A stretch of DNA of 64,000 nucleotides from Chryseobacterium tructae (GCF_030409875.1 NZ_JAUFQR010000001.1:992001-1056000), one strand, 5' to 3'; positions 25,636-37,212 are shown, counted from the first letter of the stretch. A program made the numbers and translations. The notes: generated by a model not told the origin, from the letters alone.

Positions 25636-28249
25636 ATGCAGATTTCAGAAAAGTACAATCCACAGGAAACAGAACAAAAATGGTACAATTACTGGTTGGA
25701 AAACAAATATTTCCACTCAGAGCCTAATGATAAACCACCATATACCATTGTAATTCCACCACCAAACGTGACAGGAATATTACACATGGGACATATGTTG
25801 AACAATACCATTCAGGATGTTCTGGTCCGTCGTGCAAGAATGCGCGGGTTTAATGCTTGTTGGATTCCGGGAACAGATCACGCTTCTATTGCTACCGAAG
25901 CTAAAGTTGTTGCTAAATTGAAGTCTGAAGGAATCAGCAAGTCTGATATCACCCGTGAACAATTCCTGGAGCACGCTTGGGAATGGACAAATAAATACGG
26001 AGGAACAATCCTTGAACAACTTAAAAAGTTAGGATGCTCTTGTGATTGGGACAGAACCCGTTTCACTTTAGAAGATAAACTTTCACAACAGGTTATCAAA
26101 AGCTTTGTAGATTTATATAACAAAGGTTTGATCTACAGAGGATACAGAATGGTAAACTGGGATCCGGAAGCGAAAACCAATATTTCAGATGAAGAGGTAA
26201 TCTTTAAAGAACAGAATGGAAAATTATATTATTTAAAATATAAAGTTATAGGGTCTGATGAGATCCTTGTTGTTGCAACTACACGTCCTGAAACTATTTT
26301 TGGAGACGTTGCTATTGCTGTAAATCCAAATGATGAACGTTACAAACATTTAATAGGAAAATCTGTATATGTTCCGATAGCATTAAGACAAGTTCCAATT
26401 ATTGGAGATGAGTATGTAGATATTGAATTTGGAACAGGAGCATTGAAAATTACACCAGCCCATGACTTAAATGATTATGAGATCGGGCAGAAGCATGGTC
26501 TTCCTATAATTGATGCTTTGGACGATGATGGAAACTTGAATAAGGAAGGACTTCATTACGCTGGAAAAAATAGGTTTGATGTAAGAAAGGAAATTGTTAA
26601 AGAGTTGATTAATCTTAATCTTTTACTAAAAGCAGAAGATTATGTAAATAAAGTAGGAACATCTGAAAGAACAGGAGCTGTAATTGAACCTAAGATTTCA
26701 GTACAGTGGTTCCTTAAAATGTCTGAAATTGCTAAGCCTGCATTGGATGTAGTAATGGATGATGAAGTAAATTCTATCCTGAAAAGTTTAAGAATACTTA
26801 CAAATACTGGATGGAAAACATCCGTGACTGGAATATTTCCCGTCAGCTTTGGTGGGGACAACAAATTCCAGCCTATTATTATGGTGCAGGAGATGAAGAT
26901 TTTGTAGTTGCTGAGACAAAAGAAGAAGCTCTAGAATTGGCAAAACAAAAGACAGGAAACCAAGACTTAAAGGGAGAGGATCTTAGACAAGATGATGATG
27001 CTTTGGATACCTGGTTCTCTTCATGGTTGTGGCCAATGTCTGTATTTGATGGATTATTGGATCCGGAAAATAAAGATATCAATTATTATTATCCTACTTC
27101 TGACCTGGTAACCGGACCGGATATTATTTTCTTCTGGGTAGCAAGAATGATCATGGCTGGATTGGAGTATAGAAAAGAAGTTCCGTTTAAGAATGTTTAT
27201 TTCACAGGAATTGTAAGAGATAAGCAGAGAAGAAAGATGTCAAAATCTTTAGGAAACTCTCCGGATCCACTTGAATTGATGGATAAATATGGTGCTGATG
27301 GAGTTCGTGTAGGAATTCTATTAAGTTCCGCAGCAGGAAATGACCTTCTTTCGATGAAGATTTAATGCTTCAGGGAAGAAACTTCATGACCAAGATCTGG
27401 AATGCTTTCCGTTTGATCAATATGTGGAATCATGAGGATAAGCCAGCAATTGCTACCGATAATCAAGCCATTGAATGGTTTGAAAATAAATTAAATAAAA
27501 CCATCATTGAGATCAATGATCAGTTTGAGAAATTTAGAATTTCTGATGCCCTTCATTTGATCTATAAATTAATTTGGGATGATTTTTGTGGTTGGTATCT
27601 GGAAGCAATTAAGCCTAACTACGGAGAAGGTATTTCTAAAGAAGTTTATCATAAAACAATATATTTCTTTGAAGAATTGATGAAGTTACTTCACCCGTTC
27701 ATGCCTTTCTTAACAGAAGAATTGTGGCAGACGATTTCAGAAAGAAATATTGAGGAGGCTTTAGTTGTCGCTCAGCAGAAAGAAGCTGCTGCATTTGATG
27801 AAGCTATCATTAAAAACTTTGAAACGGCGGCAGAATTGATTTCCGGCGTTAGAAATTACCGTCAGACAAAAGGGATTTCACCAAGAGAAGGAGCAGAAAT
27901 ATATACCAATGCTGCTGAATTTGCTAATGAAGCCGTAATAAGAAAACTGGCCAACGTTTCTGAAATTCATTTTGGGCAAAAAACAGATAAGCCAAGCTTT
28001 ACATTCCTGGTAGGAGCAACGGAAGTTTCAATTCCTTTAAGTGAAAACTTAGATTTAGGAGAAGAAAAAGCTAAAACTGAAGAAGAATTAAAGTATCTGA
28101 AAGGATTTTTAATTTCAGTAGATAAAAAGCTTTCCAACGAAAAGTTTGTGGCTAATGCAAAGCCTGAGATTGTTGAGGTGGAGCGTAAGAAGCAAAAAGA
28201 TGCTCTTGATAAGATTGCAATCTTGGAAGAGAAGCTGAAAAGTTTGTAA
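25636..28249 (+). CDS. valS: Valine-tRNA ligase, two frameshifts in this sequence
   Basis: A class I synthetase of about 871 residues when repaired, the normal length. The HIGH motif is [14 protein letters not shown] near residue 45. The editing (CP1) domain has [15 protein letters not shown]. The KMSKS motif is [15 protein letters not shown]-terminal coiled coil (about the last 65 residues, [12 protein letters not shown] to ILEEKLKSL) is the tRNA-binding arm. Break 1 is at 26769-26771: one A restored after GT gives [23 protein letters not shown]. Break 2 is at 27349-27351: one T restored gives [17 protein letters not shown]. valS is expected to be essential, so these are best read as sequence errors. 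Confidence 0.94.
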
Positions 28250-28280
28250 ATTTAAAATAAAGACAACACGTTGTCTTAAT

Positions 28281-28321
28281 ATCAGGCTGGGTACAGATGA
28301 ATAACTTGTATCCAGCCTGAT
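28281..28321 (+). other. Long hairpin after valS
   Basis: A 15-base stem with one G-U pair (28281-28295 with 28307-28321) and an 11-base loop, preceded by a second smaller inverted repeat AAGACAAC/GTTGTCTT (28260-28277). No T tract follows, so it is not a classic terminator. It may protect the valS 3' end. Confidence 0.45.
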
Positions 28322-28342
28322 GGTTTAAAGAAAAGATATAAG

Positions 28343-28978
28343 ATGACACATATAGAAAACATAAAGAAGCTATTTTCGAAGGACTTTGTAGAAAACCCCT
28401 TGTTGGAAAGTTTTGAAATAGGAAAAATTTATCTCTCCAGTGGCAAGCTGGTGGCGTGTGATCCTTTGATCACGAATGATATGCTTCCTTTTTCCACAAC
28501 GTTTCCGAAAGGAGAATTTTCAGTGATGTTGCATAAGGAGAAAGACAGCAATTGTGTAGCGTATGCAGAAATTATTTTTAATGCTGCAAAAATTACAGAT
28601 TGGAAACTAGCGACTACTGCTGGACAGAATATAAAAGAATTGGTAGAAGGAGAGGTTTTTGGATATCCTGTAGAAAGCGGCATGGGATGTTTCATGGATG
28701 TTGATACTCAAAATAGCCTTAATCAACTGGAGCAAAAGCTTTATAACAATAAAGGAGCAGATTTCATGGGTATTTATGAAGAGTTTTTCCATGGGCATTT
28801 CTTTGATGAAAAAGGAGCAATAGATCAATATGCATTTTTAAAACCTTCAGACGATCATCCTGGAACTATATTAGCTTTTGAGACGGGATATGGAGAAGGT
28901 TTTTATGCCAGCTATGTTGGTTATGATAAAAATCAATCACCAGTGAAAATTATTACAGAATTTATTGAAATAAGTTAG
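28343..28978 (+). CDS. DUF4241 domain protein
   Basis: A 211-residue soluble protein covering a whole DUF4241 domain: YLSSGKLVACDPLI near 30-43, VMLHKEKDSNCVAYAEI near 60, YPVESGMGCFMDV near 113, and AFETGYGEGFYASYVGYD near 180-197. No catalytic motif is evident and the family's function is unknown. It lies 93 bases after valS, with a hairpin between, and probably has its own transcript. Confidence 0.75.
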   Translation: MTHIENIKKLFSKDFVENPLLESFEIGKIYLSSGKLVACDPLITNDMLPFSTTFPKGEFSVMLHKEKDSNCVAYAEIIFNAAKITDWKLATTAGQNIKELVEGEVFGYPVESGMGCFMDVDTQNSLNQLEQKLYNNKGADFMGIYEEFFHGHFFDEKGAIDQYAFLKPSDDHPGTILAFETGYGEGFYASYVGYDKNQSPVKIITEFIEIS

Positions 28979-28989
28979 GTAAAATTATT

Positions 28990-28997
28990 TATTTTTG
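28990..28997 (+). promoter_or_regulatory. Promoter -7 element of the PfkB kinase gene
   Basis: TATTTTTG matches TAnnTTTG exactly, 46 bases before the ATG at 29044. A -33 element is not clear. Confidence 0.4.
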
Positions 28998-29043
28998 GCA
29001 CGGAATTTAGTCTGTTATAATTTTTAAACTAATATCAAACACA

Positions 29044-29934
29044 ATGAATTTCTCATCAGAACAACCCAAAATTATCATTGTAGGAAGCTCCTCCATAGAT
29101 CTTGTTTTGGAAACCGATAAACTTCCCTTACCTAATGAAACCGTACTGGCTGTTAATTCAGAGAGCTATTTTGGTGGGAAGGGTGCCAATCAGGCTGTAG
29201 GAACCGCAAGATTAGGGGCTAGTGTTTATTTTATAGGTTGTGTTGGAATGGATCCCCTGGGGCAGCAAATTATGAGAAATTTGGTGGGTGAAGGCGTTAA
29301 TGTAGGCTTTGTACATGAAACAGACAAAGAGTCAACAGGTACAGCGTATGTCACAACGTGTGAGGGAAATGCGGCTATTGTTGTAGTTCCTGCAGCCAAC
29401 AAATATCTTAAAAAGTCCCATATTGATGAAGCTGACCGTTATTTCCATACTTCTGATCTTGTCCTTGTGCAGCTTGAAGTTTCCTTGGAAGTAGTGGAGT
29501 ATACTGTACAGAAAGCTAAGAAATATGGTAAAAAAGTAGGCCTATATGCTTCACCTGCAATGAGAGTGAGTGATGAAGTTCTGGAGCAGGTAGATTTTAT
29601 TGTAGCTAAAAGCAATGAACTTTTTATCATTTTTGGAGAAGAAAAGAGAGAAGAGGTTCTTAAGAAATACTTCAATAAGGTATTTGTAAGAGACGATACC
29701 AATTCTACGATTTATTTTGATGGTACAGAGATGAAGTATTACAGAAAGAATAAAGAAAAGACCGTTTATAAGATGGGAATGGGTGATGCATTTACTTCAG
29801 GATTTGCTATTGCTCTTTGCCATGGGAATTCTATTGAAGACTGCGTGAAATTTGGAAATGAAGTTTCATCAAGAGTTTCAGGAAGTAAAGGATCACAAAC
29901 CGGATTACCAAGAATGGCGGATTTCTTTTCTTAA
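29044..29934 (+). CDS. PfkB-family sugar kinase, ribokinase-like
   Basis: A 296-residue cytosolic kinase. The first PfkB signature appears as SYFGGKGANQAVGTARLGA near residues 43-60, as in ribokinase. The second, normally DTTGAGDAF, is YKMGMGDAFTSGF here: the catalytic Asp is kept, but the first GAG alanine is Met and the DT pair is missing. The substrate is probably ribose or a related sugar, but the altered second motif makes this uncertain. No sugar transporter or regulator gene is next to it. Confidence 0.75.
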   Translation: MNFSSEQPKIIIVGSSSIDLVLETDKLPLPNETVLAVNSESYFGGKGANQAVGTARLGASVYFIGCVGMDPLGQQIMRNLVGEGVNVGFVHETDKESTGTAYVTTCEGNAAIVVVPAANKYLKKSHIDEADRYFHTSDLVLVQLEVSLEVVEYTVQKAKKYGKKVGLYASPAMRVSDEVLEQVDFIVAKSNELFIIFGEEKREEVLKKYFNKVFVRDDTNSTIYFDGTEMKYYRKNKEKTVYKMGMGDAFTSGFAIALCHGNSIEDCVKFGNEVSSRVSGSKGSQTGLPRMADFFS

Positions 29935-30024
29935 AGCTATTTACGGCATATCGAAAGTTTAAAACTAAACGTAAAAATATACTGAAAATGTCCACTTTTA
30001 TAGTGGATTTTTTCTTTTACTCCT

Positions 30025-30867
30025 ATGGAAAAACTAATACTCACCACAGAAGACCATGCTTCCCTGACTGCCCATCTTTTTCAGCCCGAAAAAAGTAATG
30101 GAAAATTATTACTTATCAATTCTGCAACAGGTGTAAAACAGCATGTCTATTTTTCTTTTGCTACCTATTTTTCAGAACAAGGATTTACGGTAATTACTTA
30201 TGATTACAGAGGAATAGGTTTTTCTAAACCGAAGAATATGAAGGGGTTCCATGGGTCTATGAGAATATGGGGTTCAAAGGATTATAAAGCAGTAACCACA
30301 TACATTCAAAATCAGTTTTCGGAGTATAGAAAGTTTTGTTTAGGACATTCGGTAGGAGCGTTAATATTAGGAATGAATAAAGACTCTGAGATATTTGAAG
30401 AATTGATATTTGTAGGAACTCAAAATGCTTTTGTAGGTAACCTCAGATTGAAAACAAAGATTGAAGCATATCTGGGTTTTGGGATTGTACAGCCGCTAAC
30501 AACTTCATTATTAGGGTATTTTCCTGCAAATTGGTTTGGGCTTGGAGAAAGTCTTCCAAAAAATTGTGCGTATGACTGGAGAACCTTAATTTTAAACAAA
30601 AAATCAACCAACAGACTGTTGGAGAAAATTGATGATTATTCTAAAAATTTAACGCAGAAAGTTTTTGTAATCCGTGCGGAGGATGATGTCTGGCTGACAG
30701 AAAAAGGGGTAATGAGTCTTTTAAACAATACTTATCCTAATCTTAGGCCAACATACAGACTGGTAAAAACAGCTGAGTCTGAGAAAAGAGAAATTGGGCA
30801 TGTTAATTTTTTTAGAAGTTATAATCATAAGCTCTGGAATATTATTTTAAATGAACTGATAGATTAA
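30025..30867 (+). CDS. Alpha/beta hydrolase
   Basis: A 280-residue serine hydrolase. The nucleophile elbow is GHSVG (Ser near residue 110). The acid is probably the Asp in RAEDDVWLT near 215, and the His is in EIGHVNFFR near 257. An oxyanion stretch TYDYRGIGFSKP lies near 62. No signal peptide, so cytosolic. Related proteins are esterases or serine-aminopeptidase-like hydrolases of unknown substrate. Its stop overlaps the next start (TAATG), so it is cotranslated with the HD phosphohydrolase. Confidence 0.8.
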   Translation: MEKLILTTEDHASLTAHLFQPEKSNGKLLLINSATGVKQHVYFSFATYFSEQGFTVITYDYRGIGFSKPKNMKGFHGSMRIWGSKDYKAVTTYIQNQFSEYRKFCLGHSVGALILGMNKDSEIFEELIFVGTQNAFVGNLRLKTKIEAYLGFGIVQPLTTSLLGYFPANWFGLGESLPKNCAYDWRTLILNKKSTNRLLEKIDDYSKNLTQKVFVIRAEDDVWLTEKGVMSLLNNTYPNLRPTYRLVKTAESEKREIGHVNFFRSYNHKLWNIILNELID

Positions 30868-31511
30868 TGAAAAGTACAATAGACAACACAATAGAATTTG
30901 TAAAAGAAAAATTAGAAGGAGCCGAAGCGGGACACGATTGGTTCCATATTGAAAGAGTGTGGAAGCTCGCTAAAAAAATAGCAGAAACAGAAGACTGCGA
31001 CTCCAATGTAGTTGAATTGTCTGCATTATTGCATGATATTGCAGATCCTAAATTTCATAATGGAGATGAAACGATAGCCCCAAGAATTTCAAGAGAATTT
31101 TTAGAAAAACAAAATGTTCCCAATGAAACGATTGAAAAGGTTTTGTTTGTTATTGAAAATATTTCTTTTAAAAACAGAAGCCAAGCACCGGAAAATCCGT
31201 CTATTGAATTGAAAATTGTACAGGATGCTGACCGTATTGATGCTATTGGTGCGATAGGTATTGCCAGAACATTCAATTTTGGAGGGTTTAAAAATAATCC
31301 GATGTATGATCCGAATGTTCAGCCTGATCTCAATATGTCAAAAGAGGAGTACAAAAAATCGAATGGAACAACAATCAATCATTTTTACGAAAAATTATTA
31401 CTTCTAAAGGATTTGATGAACACAGAACATGGAAAAAAAATGGCTCAGGAAAGACATGATTATATGCTGAATTTCCTTGACCAGTTTTATAAAGAGTGGA
31501 ATGTAGATTAA
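30867..31511 (+). CDS. HD-domain phosphohydrolase
   Basis: A 214-residue protein of the YedJ-like HD superfamily. HDWFHIERVW (about 23-32) supplies the first His. LSALLHDIADPKF near 51-63 has the HD pair, and QDADRIDAIGAIGIARTF near 116 carries the last Asp. These metal ligands predict phosphatase or nucleotidase activity. It overlaps the preceding hydrolase gene by one base. The physiological substrate is unknown. Confidence 0.85.
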   Translation: MKSTIDNTIEFVKEKLEGAEAGHDWFHIERVWKLAKKIAETEDCDSNVVELSALLHDIADPKFHNGDETIAPRISREFLEKQNVPNETIEKVLFVIENISFKNRSQAPENPSIELKIVQDADRIDAIGAIGIARTFNFGGFKNNPMYDPNVQPDLNMSKEEYKKSNGTTINHFYEKLLLLKDLMNTEHGKKMAQERHDYMLNFLDQFYKEWNVD

Positions 31512-31549
31512 TATTCTCTCAAAAATTCTGAAATGAGTATCTTTGCATT

Positions 31550-32143
31550 ATGGTATTTTTCATTCTTGTTATCTTTTGGGCGTGTATATTTTCTTTGATT
31601 TTATATAAAGTAAAATCGGGAAGACTGTCAAAATGGGCAAGACTGTTCCGTATTGTGACAGTAGTTTCTTCGATTTCTATTTTTACGTATTGGTTTATTA
31701 AGAAAAGTGCAGTGGCGTTTGTTGATAATTCCGTAGGATTACAGGTTATTAATAAGCTTCCGCAAGCATTGGATTTCTATCTGATCAACGTCAACAAAAT
31801 TGATAAAAATACCAAGCTTGAGCCAAAACATATTGGGAAAATACGTCCGGAATATTACAGAGTAGAATATCTGAAAATGGATAAATCTGATGAATACTGG
31901 ATTGTAGGTTATCTTGGAAAGAAGAATCTGGTTTATTTTTCGCAACATTCTGTTCCTAATAAGAATATTGATCAGATTGTAGAAGTACAGAATTATATCA
32001 ACCAAAGTATGAAGCTGTCTGAAGCTGCCAAAAAACAGGTAGATGCCTACAATTATGAAAATACAAAGCTGGGAATCTGGATCACTTTGGATTTTCTGCT
32101 TTTATTTCTCAATCTGGTATTGCTTCTGAAGAAAAATAAATAA
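31550..32143 (+). CDS. Membrane protein of unknown function
   Basis: A 197-residue protein with hydrophobic segments at about 1-20, 33-50 and 172-193. The roughly 120 residues between the second and third segments are probably periplasmic. No motif I recognise. It follows the HD phosphohydrolase by 38 bases and is closed by a long hairpin terminator. Confidence 0.6.
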   Translation: MVFFILVIFWACIFSLILYKVKSGRLSKWARLFRIVTVVSSISIFTYWFIKKSAVAFVDNSVGLQVINKLPQALDFYLINVNKIDKNTKLEPKHIGKIRPEYYRVEYLKMDKSDEYWIVGYLGKKNLVYFSQHSVPNKNIDQIVEVQNYINQSMKLSEAAKKQVDAYNYENTKLGIWITLDFLLLFLNLVLLLKKNK

Positions 32144-32162
32144 GAAACTAAATTTATATATT

Positions 32163-32242
32163 CTCTCGCAGATTTTACTGATCCGGCAGATGATTAAGTT
32201 GTATTAATCTGCTTTATTCGTAAGATCTGCGAGAGTTTTTTT
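32163..32242 (+). terminator. Long hairpin terminator between convergent genes
   Basis: Outer stem CTCTCGCAGAT/ATCTGCGAGAG (32163-32173, 32225-32235), with an inner partial stem GCAGAT/ATCTGC, followed by seven T. The CGCAGAT word is repeated within the element. Confidence 0.7.
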
Positions 32243-32243
32243 A

Positions 32244-32474
32244 TTAAGGATAATCCAGAATGAGCATAATTTGTTCCTTATATTCTTCTGGACACCCTTT
32301 TATTAATTTGTCCTTATTTTGTTTACTGATCTTTTGAGGCTCCAGCCATTCTGTTTTATTGGAGTCCAGACTGTGGTTGTCATATACTCTTTTTATAGTA
32401 TGGTCTTCGTAGAAGATATATTCATCTCCAAGCCAGTTGCTGGAGATACTGATTGTACAAATTTCCTTTTTCAT
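32244..32474 (-). CDS. Small protein of unknown function
   Basis: A 76-residue soluble protein, MKKEICTISISSNWLGDEY at the start, acidic and lysine-rich, with one likely beta sheet (YIFYEDHTIKRVYD) and a C-terminal helix. No motif I recognise. It has its own start after a 132-base gap from DUF72 and ends at the shared terminator. Confidence 0.5.
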   Translation of the reverse strand: MKKEICTISISSNWLGDEYIFYEDHTIKRVYDNHSLDSNKTEWLEPQKISKQNKDKLIKGCPEEYKEQIMLILDYP

Positions 32475-32606
32475 GACATTTATTTTTTTAAGTATGCTTT
32501 ATTCATGCAAATAGAGCATTACTCTAATGTATAAATTTTTCCGTTATGAAAAGGTTTTTATTGTGATTCGACCAGTAAATTAAAATTAGTCTATTTAAAA
32601 TTTTAA

Positions 32607-33496
32607 CTAAAACAAACTTCCTGTACTTCCAGTAGCCATTTGGGGAATATGGATGTCCGTTTTCCAATCTTCATTCATTTTTTTGATAAAATAAGCGGAA
32701 AGAAGGGGAGATGCTTTTTCAATATTCTGGTGAACAAAGAAATATAGATTTTGGAGACCTTCTTTTTTCCATTGGGTAAGATGTTTTAACCAGTCATCCA
32801 ATCTTTCGTAATCACTTTCTGCATTGGCTCCTACATAACGGATGAATGCATTGGGAGTAGTAAGACGCATGTGGAGCATATCTCTTCTTCCTGCAGTATC
32901 TACGATAATGTTGGTGATATTATGGGCTTCAAAAAGCTCACATGTGGTATTCAGAATTTTTTCGTTGGTAAACCATTCTGTGTTTCTGAGTTCTATAGCA
33001 AGAGGAACTTCTTTAGGCCATTCTTTGACAAATTTTTCCAACCTGTCATAATCTTTCGGCTTAAAATTATCATGAAGCTGAAGAAAAGCCATTCCTAATT
33101 TTTCATCAAAATTGATAACTGCAGAAGCAAAGTGAGTCACAGGATCTGTAATATCAATGAGTCTTCTGAAGTGAGAAACAGTATTGGTAATCTTAGGGAA
33201 GAATTTGAAATTCTCTGGTGTTTTTTCTTTCCATGTTTTCACCTGATCAGGAGTAGGCATTCCGTAAAAGGTAGCATTTAATTCAATGGAATTAAATTGA
33301 GTGGCATAATATGTTAGCTCATCCTTAGTTCCTTTAGGATAGAATCCTTTAAGGTCTGTTTGTTCCATTTTGCACATCCAATGGAAATGTTTTCAAGCCC
33401 TTTTTTATTAAGGCTCAAAATTTCTTTGGTTCTGGAGTGATCTTTGGGAAGGGTGAAGTCTATTTTTGATGGGTCTTCTACTTGTCCGAATTTCAT
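32607..33496 (-). CDS. DUF72 family protein, one frameshift in this sequence
   Basis: About 296 residues when repaired. DUF72 hallmarks are IGCAKWNK near residue 39, followed after repair by TDLKGFYP, then YATQFNSIELNATFYGMP, and VPLAIELRNTEWFTNE near 175. The fold is a TIM barrel of unknown function. The break is at 33358-33360: in the coding sense AACAAACAG should be AACAAAACAG. Restoring one A joins the two halves seamlessly. Its 3' end has no clear terminator. Confidence 0.85.
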
Positions 33497-33703
33497 ATTA
33501 AGCGATTTTAAACTTTAAAATTAAGCATTTTTTTGCTGTAATCTTCATGGAAAGAACGAAAAAAGATATCATCAATCCCTTATGTATATTAAGTTTTTTT
33601 TAAGGAAATATTAAACTTTGTGTTACGCTATGTTAATTGTATGTTACCATACTTCATGTTTTATCAATCTAATTTTACGGCAAGTTTTGTAGCATTAAAA
33701 ATT

Positions 33704-36700
33704 ATGAAGAAAAAAATGATCTGTGCATTTGCTTTATTATCTTTTGGGTTTGCATTTTCACAGGAGACCAGCTCTAAGATTTTTGGAAGATTAAAAGGAA
33801 TATCTTCCGAGGTTACTGTGAAGGTAGTACATATTCCTACCAATAGTACTTTTGAAACTAAAAGTAATAGCAAAGGACAGTTTAGTTTAGATAACCTTCA
33901 ACCGGGAGGGCCTTATAGAATTGAGATATCTGATGGTTCACAGGTTATTTATGAAAATCCTAATCTACAACTTTCTTTAGGAAGCAATGACTTGCCAATA
34001 GTAGAAATTGGTAGCAAAGAGAAGTCTATTGATGAGGTAAAGATTACTTCAAAAAAAGCTAACGTAAAATATGGAGTTGGGATCAGCCAGGCGCAAATTT
34101 CAGGACTTCCAAATATTAACAGAGGAATACAGGATGTTACTAAATTGGTACCCCAAAGTGCCAATAACTCTTTTAATGGAACTAATTTTCGTTATAATAA
34201 CGTTACGATTGATGGTTCCATCAATAATGATGCGATTGGTTTCAGTCCTTCATTAGGGGGGCAGACTGGAACTTCAGGAATGCCTGGAAGCAGTACTCGT
34301 TCTAATTCTATTAGCTTGGATGCTATTCAGGATGTACAAGTGTACATCGCTCCTTATGATGTGAAGCTGGGAAATTTCTTGGAGGAAGTATCAATGCAGT
34401 GACCCGAAGCGGAAGTAATGATGTGACAGGTTCCCTGTATGTATATGGGAGAAATGCGGCGATTACCGGAAGAAACAGAGTAGGTGATAATTCCAAAATG
34501 CCAAGTGATTTTTCCGATTTTATATATGGTGGGAGAGTAGGTCTGCCTATAGTAAAAGATAAGGTTTTCTTATTCACTAACCTGGAATATACCAAAAGGG
34601 TAGATCCGATATTTTATAATGCCAATGATCCTAATGCGCTGATAGATGAATCTGTTGCCCGAAAAATTTCAGACTTTGTACAGCAGAAATACGGATTCAA
34701 CGTAGGGAGCTTTAATGGATACAATAACTTTTCTGAAAGTGCTAAACTTTTTAATAAGTTAGATTGGAAGATCAACGATAAACATACTTTATCCATCAAA
34801 AATAATACGGTATTTTCGCAAGCATCCAACCTCGAAAGGGATGGTGCTAATTTCAGATTTGCCAGTATGGATTTCGTTCAGAAGAATACAGCATCCACAA
34901 CAACCCTTGAGCTGAAAAGCCGATTTAATGATAAATGGAGTAATAACTTAGTAGTGGGATACTCTTCGATTCATGATTATAGAGATCCAACTTCGGGAAA
35001 TGTGATGTTTCCACAGGTTGAAATCAGCCATAACGGAGGAACCATTTTATTGGGGAATGATAGAGAAGCCACTGTTTTCAACATGAAGCAGAAAACTTTT
35101 GAAATTACAGATAACCTTACTTATAAAACCGGAAACCATACTTTCTTGCTAGGAACTCACAATGAATTGTATAATATCAATTATGGTTTTGTAAATGCTT
35201 TGAACGGAAGGGTATCTTATGGATCACTTGCTGATTTTTATAATGGTATTCCTGCAAGGGTAAGAGGAACCTATCCTTTTGGGGGAAATAGCAGACAGGA
35301 TCTTTTCAACAATCCTTATGCTCAATATAAAGTAAATCTTCTTTCATTATACTTGCAAGATGAGATTAACTGGGGAAGAGTAAGGCTTTCACCGGGAGTA
35401 AGAGTAGATTATACAGACTTACCTAATAAGCCACAACTAAGTCCACTTGTTAATCAATCTCCTCAGGATCCTTATTTCGGAAATACCTATAGCTATACTC
35501 CGTTAAGCCAGTTAACGAATAATTATCTTAACAAACCTACATTATCTCCAAGAATTGGATTTACCATTGATGTTACGGAAGACAGGTCTATGGTATTAAG
35601 AGGAGGTTCCGGTATTTTTGTAGGAAGAATTCCATTCGCATGGTTAGGATATGCTTATTATAATGACGGAGTTGGTTTTGGAAGTTATGATATTAATAAG
35701 CCAACTGCAGGACAGATTGGTCAGTATGGTGATCCATTGGTTGGCACTAATCTTCCAACTTGGCAGAACCCAACACAAGACCCAAAATCATCTAAAGTAC
35801 AGGTTGACCTTATTGATAATAACTTTAAAATGCCAAGAGTCTGGAGAAGTTCCCTTGCATTTGACTATACTCTGGCAGGGTATAAACTGACATTGGAAGG
35901 TATTTATACGAAAGTACTTTATGACTTAAAATTCCAACAGGTGAATAAAACGGATAATGTGACGTATTATAGCTATGATGTGAACCATGAAATGCCGATT
36001 TATACAACCAATATCAATAGCAAATTTTCTAATGCCTATCTTTTATCCAATACAAAAGAAGGATACCGTTACAACCTGACGGCCCAGATCTCAAAATCAT
36101 ACAACTTCGGATTTAATTTCTTCGCAGCTTATACCTACGGAGATGCCAGAGATATTACTAATGGTATCAGAAACTCTATGGAAAGTAACTGGCAGATGAA
36201 CCAATCGTTAACACCCAATGAACCTCAGCTGACAACTTCCAATTTTGCGATCAAGCACAGAATCGTAGCCAATCTTGGATATGCTTTTAATATTTCTAAA
36301 TCAAACAGATTATATACCAATGTGTATTTTAACGCACAGTCAGGAAACCCTTTTTCATGGGGATTTATAAACAACACAATTGCCAATACGGGACAAGCTG
36401 CTGGTCTTGCTTATATCTTTAAAGATGCTACTGAAGCTGCGAAATATATTGTTCCTGTAAAAGATGCTTCAGGAAATGTACTGGTAAGTGCTCAGCAACA
36501 GATTGCTGATTATGAAAATTATGTTAATAATAATTCGTATTTGAAGTCAAGAAGAGGGAAGTTTACAGAAAGAAATGGAGATAATACTCCTTGGAACATT
36601 CAGGCAGATATTCGAATTATGGATGAAATAAGATTGAGCGAAAAATCTAAGAATACGCTTCAGATCTCTCTAAGCATCATCAACTTTACGAATTTATTGA

Positions 36701-36906
36701 ATAAAGACTGGGGTAAAGTTTATTTTGTGCCTAATACCTTCAATTCTACAGCGAGTGTAGGGCTTTCCAAAGTTGGAAATATAGCTACAGGACAGCCATC
36801 AGCCGGAGATCCTACTTACAACTTCAAAACCCCTGGCCCTGCTTATACAATCGATCAGTTTGCATCACGATTCCAAGCTCAAATAGGGGTAAGATATAAC
36901 TTCTAA
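33704..36906 (+). CDS. Oar-like TonB-dependent receptor, one frameshift in this sequence
   Basis: An outer-membrane receptor of about 1067 residues when repaired. The start at 33704 gives the signal peptide MKKKMICAFALLSFGFAFSQ; upstream in-frame codons do not. A carboxypeptidase-like domain (about 25-100) is followed by a plug (GVGISQAQISGLPNINRGIQDVTKLVPQ, split around the conserved plug turn). The beta barrel ends in QIGVRYNF, with the terminal Phe needed for assembly. The break at 34375-34377 is repaired by one T, giving YDVKLGNFLGGSINAVTRSG. The ligand is unknown; Oar-type receptors often carry peptides or proteins. No SusD partner follows, so a SusCD pair is unlikely. Confidence 0.88.
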
Positions 36907-36947
36907 TGAGTACTTTTTTATATTATTCAATATACTTCTTTTTCAAA

Positions 36948-36976
36948 GGCTCGGATTTTCTTTCCGGGTCTTTTTT
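36948..36976 (+). terminator. Terminator after the TonB receptor gene
   Basis: GGCTCGGA (36948-36955) pairs with TCCGGGTC (36963-36970), with two G-U pairs, followed by six T. Confidence 0.7.
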
Positions 36977-37028
36977 ATGAGTAATAATAAATGATCGAAG
37001 ATGTTAATTTATTCATTATAACAAGGCC

Positions 37029-37062
<34 letters not shown>

Positions 37063-37076
37063 CAATTCAATAGGAA

Positions 37077-37123
37077 CGGGCTTTAGCCCGTTTTATAAAT
37101 AATATTTCCAATGGCTTTAGCCA
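37077..37123. repeat. Paired REP-like palindromes, copy 2
   Basis: CGGGCTTTAGCCCG (37077-37090) and TGGCTTTAGCCA (37112-37123). Same arrangement as at 24879-24937, also between genes. Confidence 0.75.
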
Positions 37124-37154
37124 AAACCTATTATTCGGAAGAAGAATATTATCA

Positions 37155-37183
37155 ATAAAAAAGCACACCTAAAAAGGTGTGCT
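37155..37183 (-). terminator. Terminator after nrdA
   Basis: Perfect 9-base stem AGCACACCT/AGGTGTGCT (37162-37170, 37175-37183) with a 4-base loop. The minus-strand transcript continues into TTTTTTATT. Confidence 0.85.
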
Positions 37184-37212
37184 CCACTATATAATGTGTT
37201 TATTATTTGATC

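Noticed and set aside
33704..36906. SusC-type glycan importer
   Set aside because: No SusD gene follows and the order is Oar-like, with a carboxypeptidase domain and plug but no STN domain.
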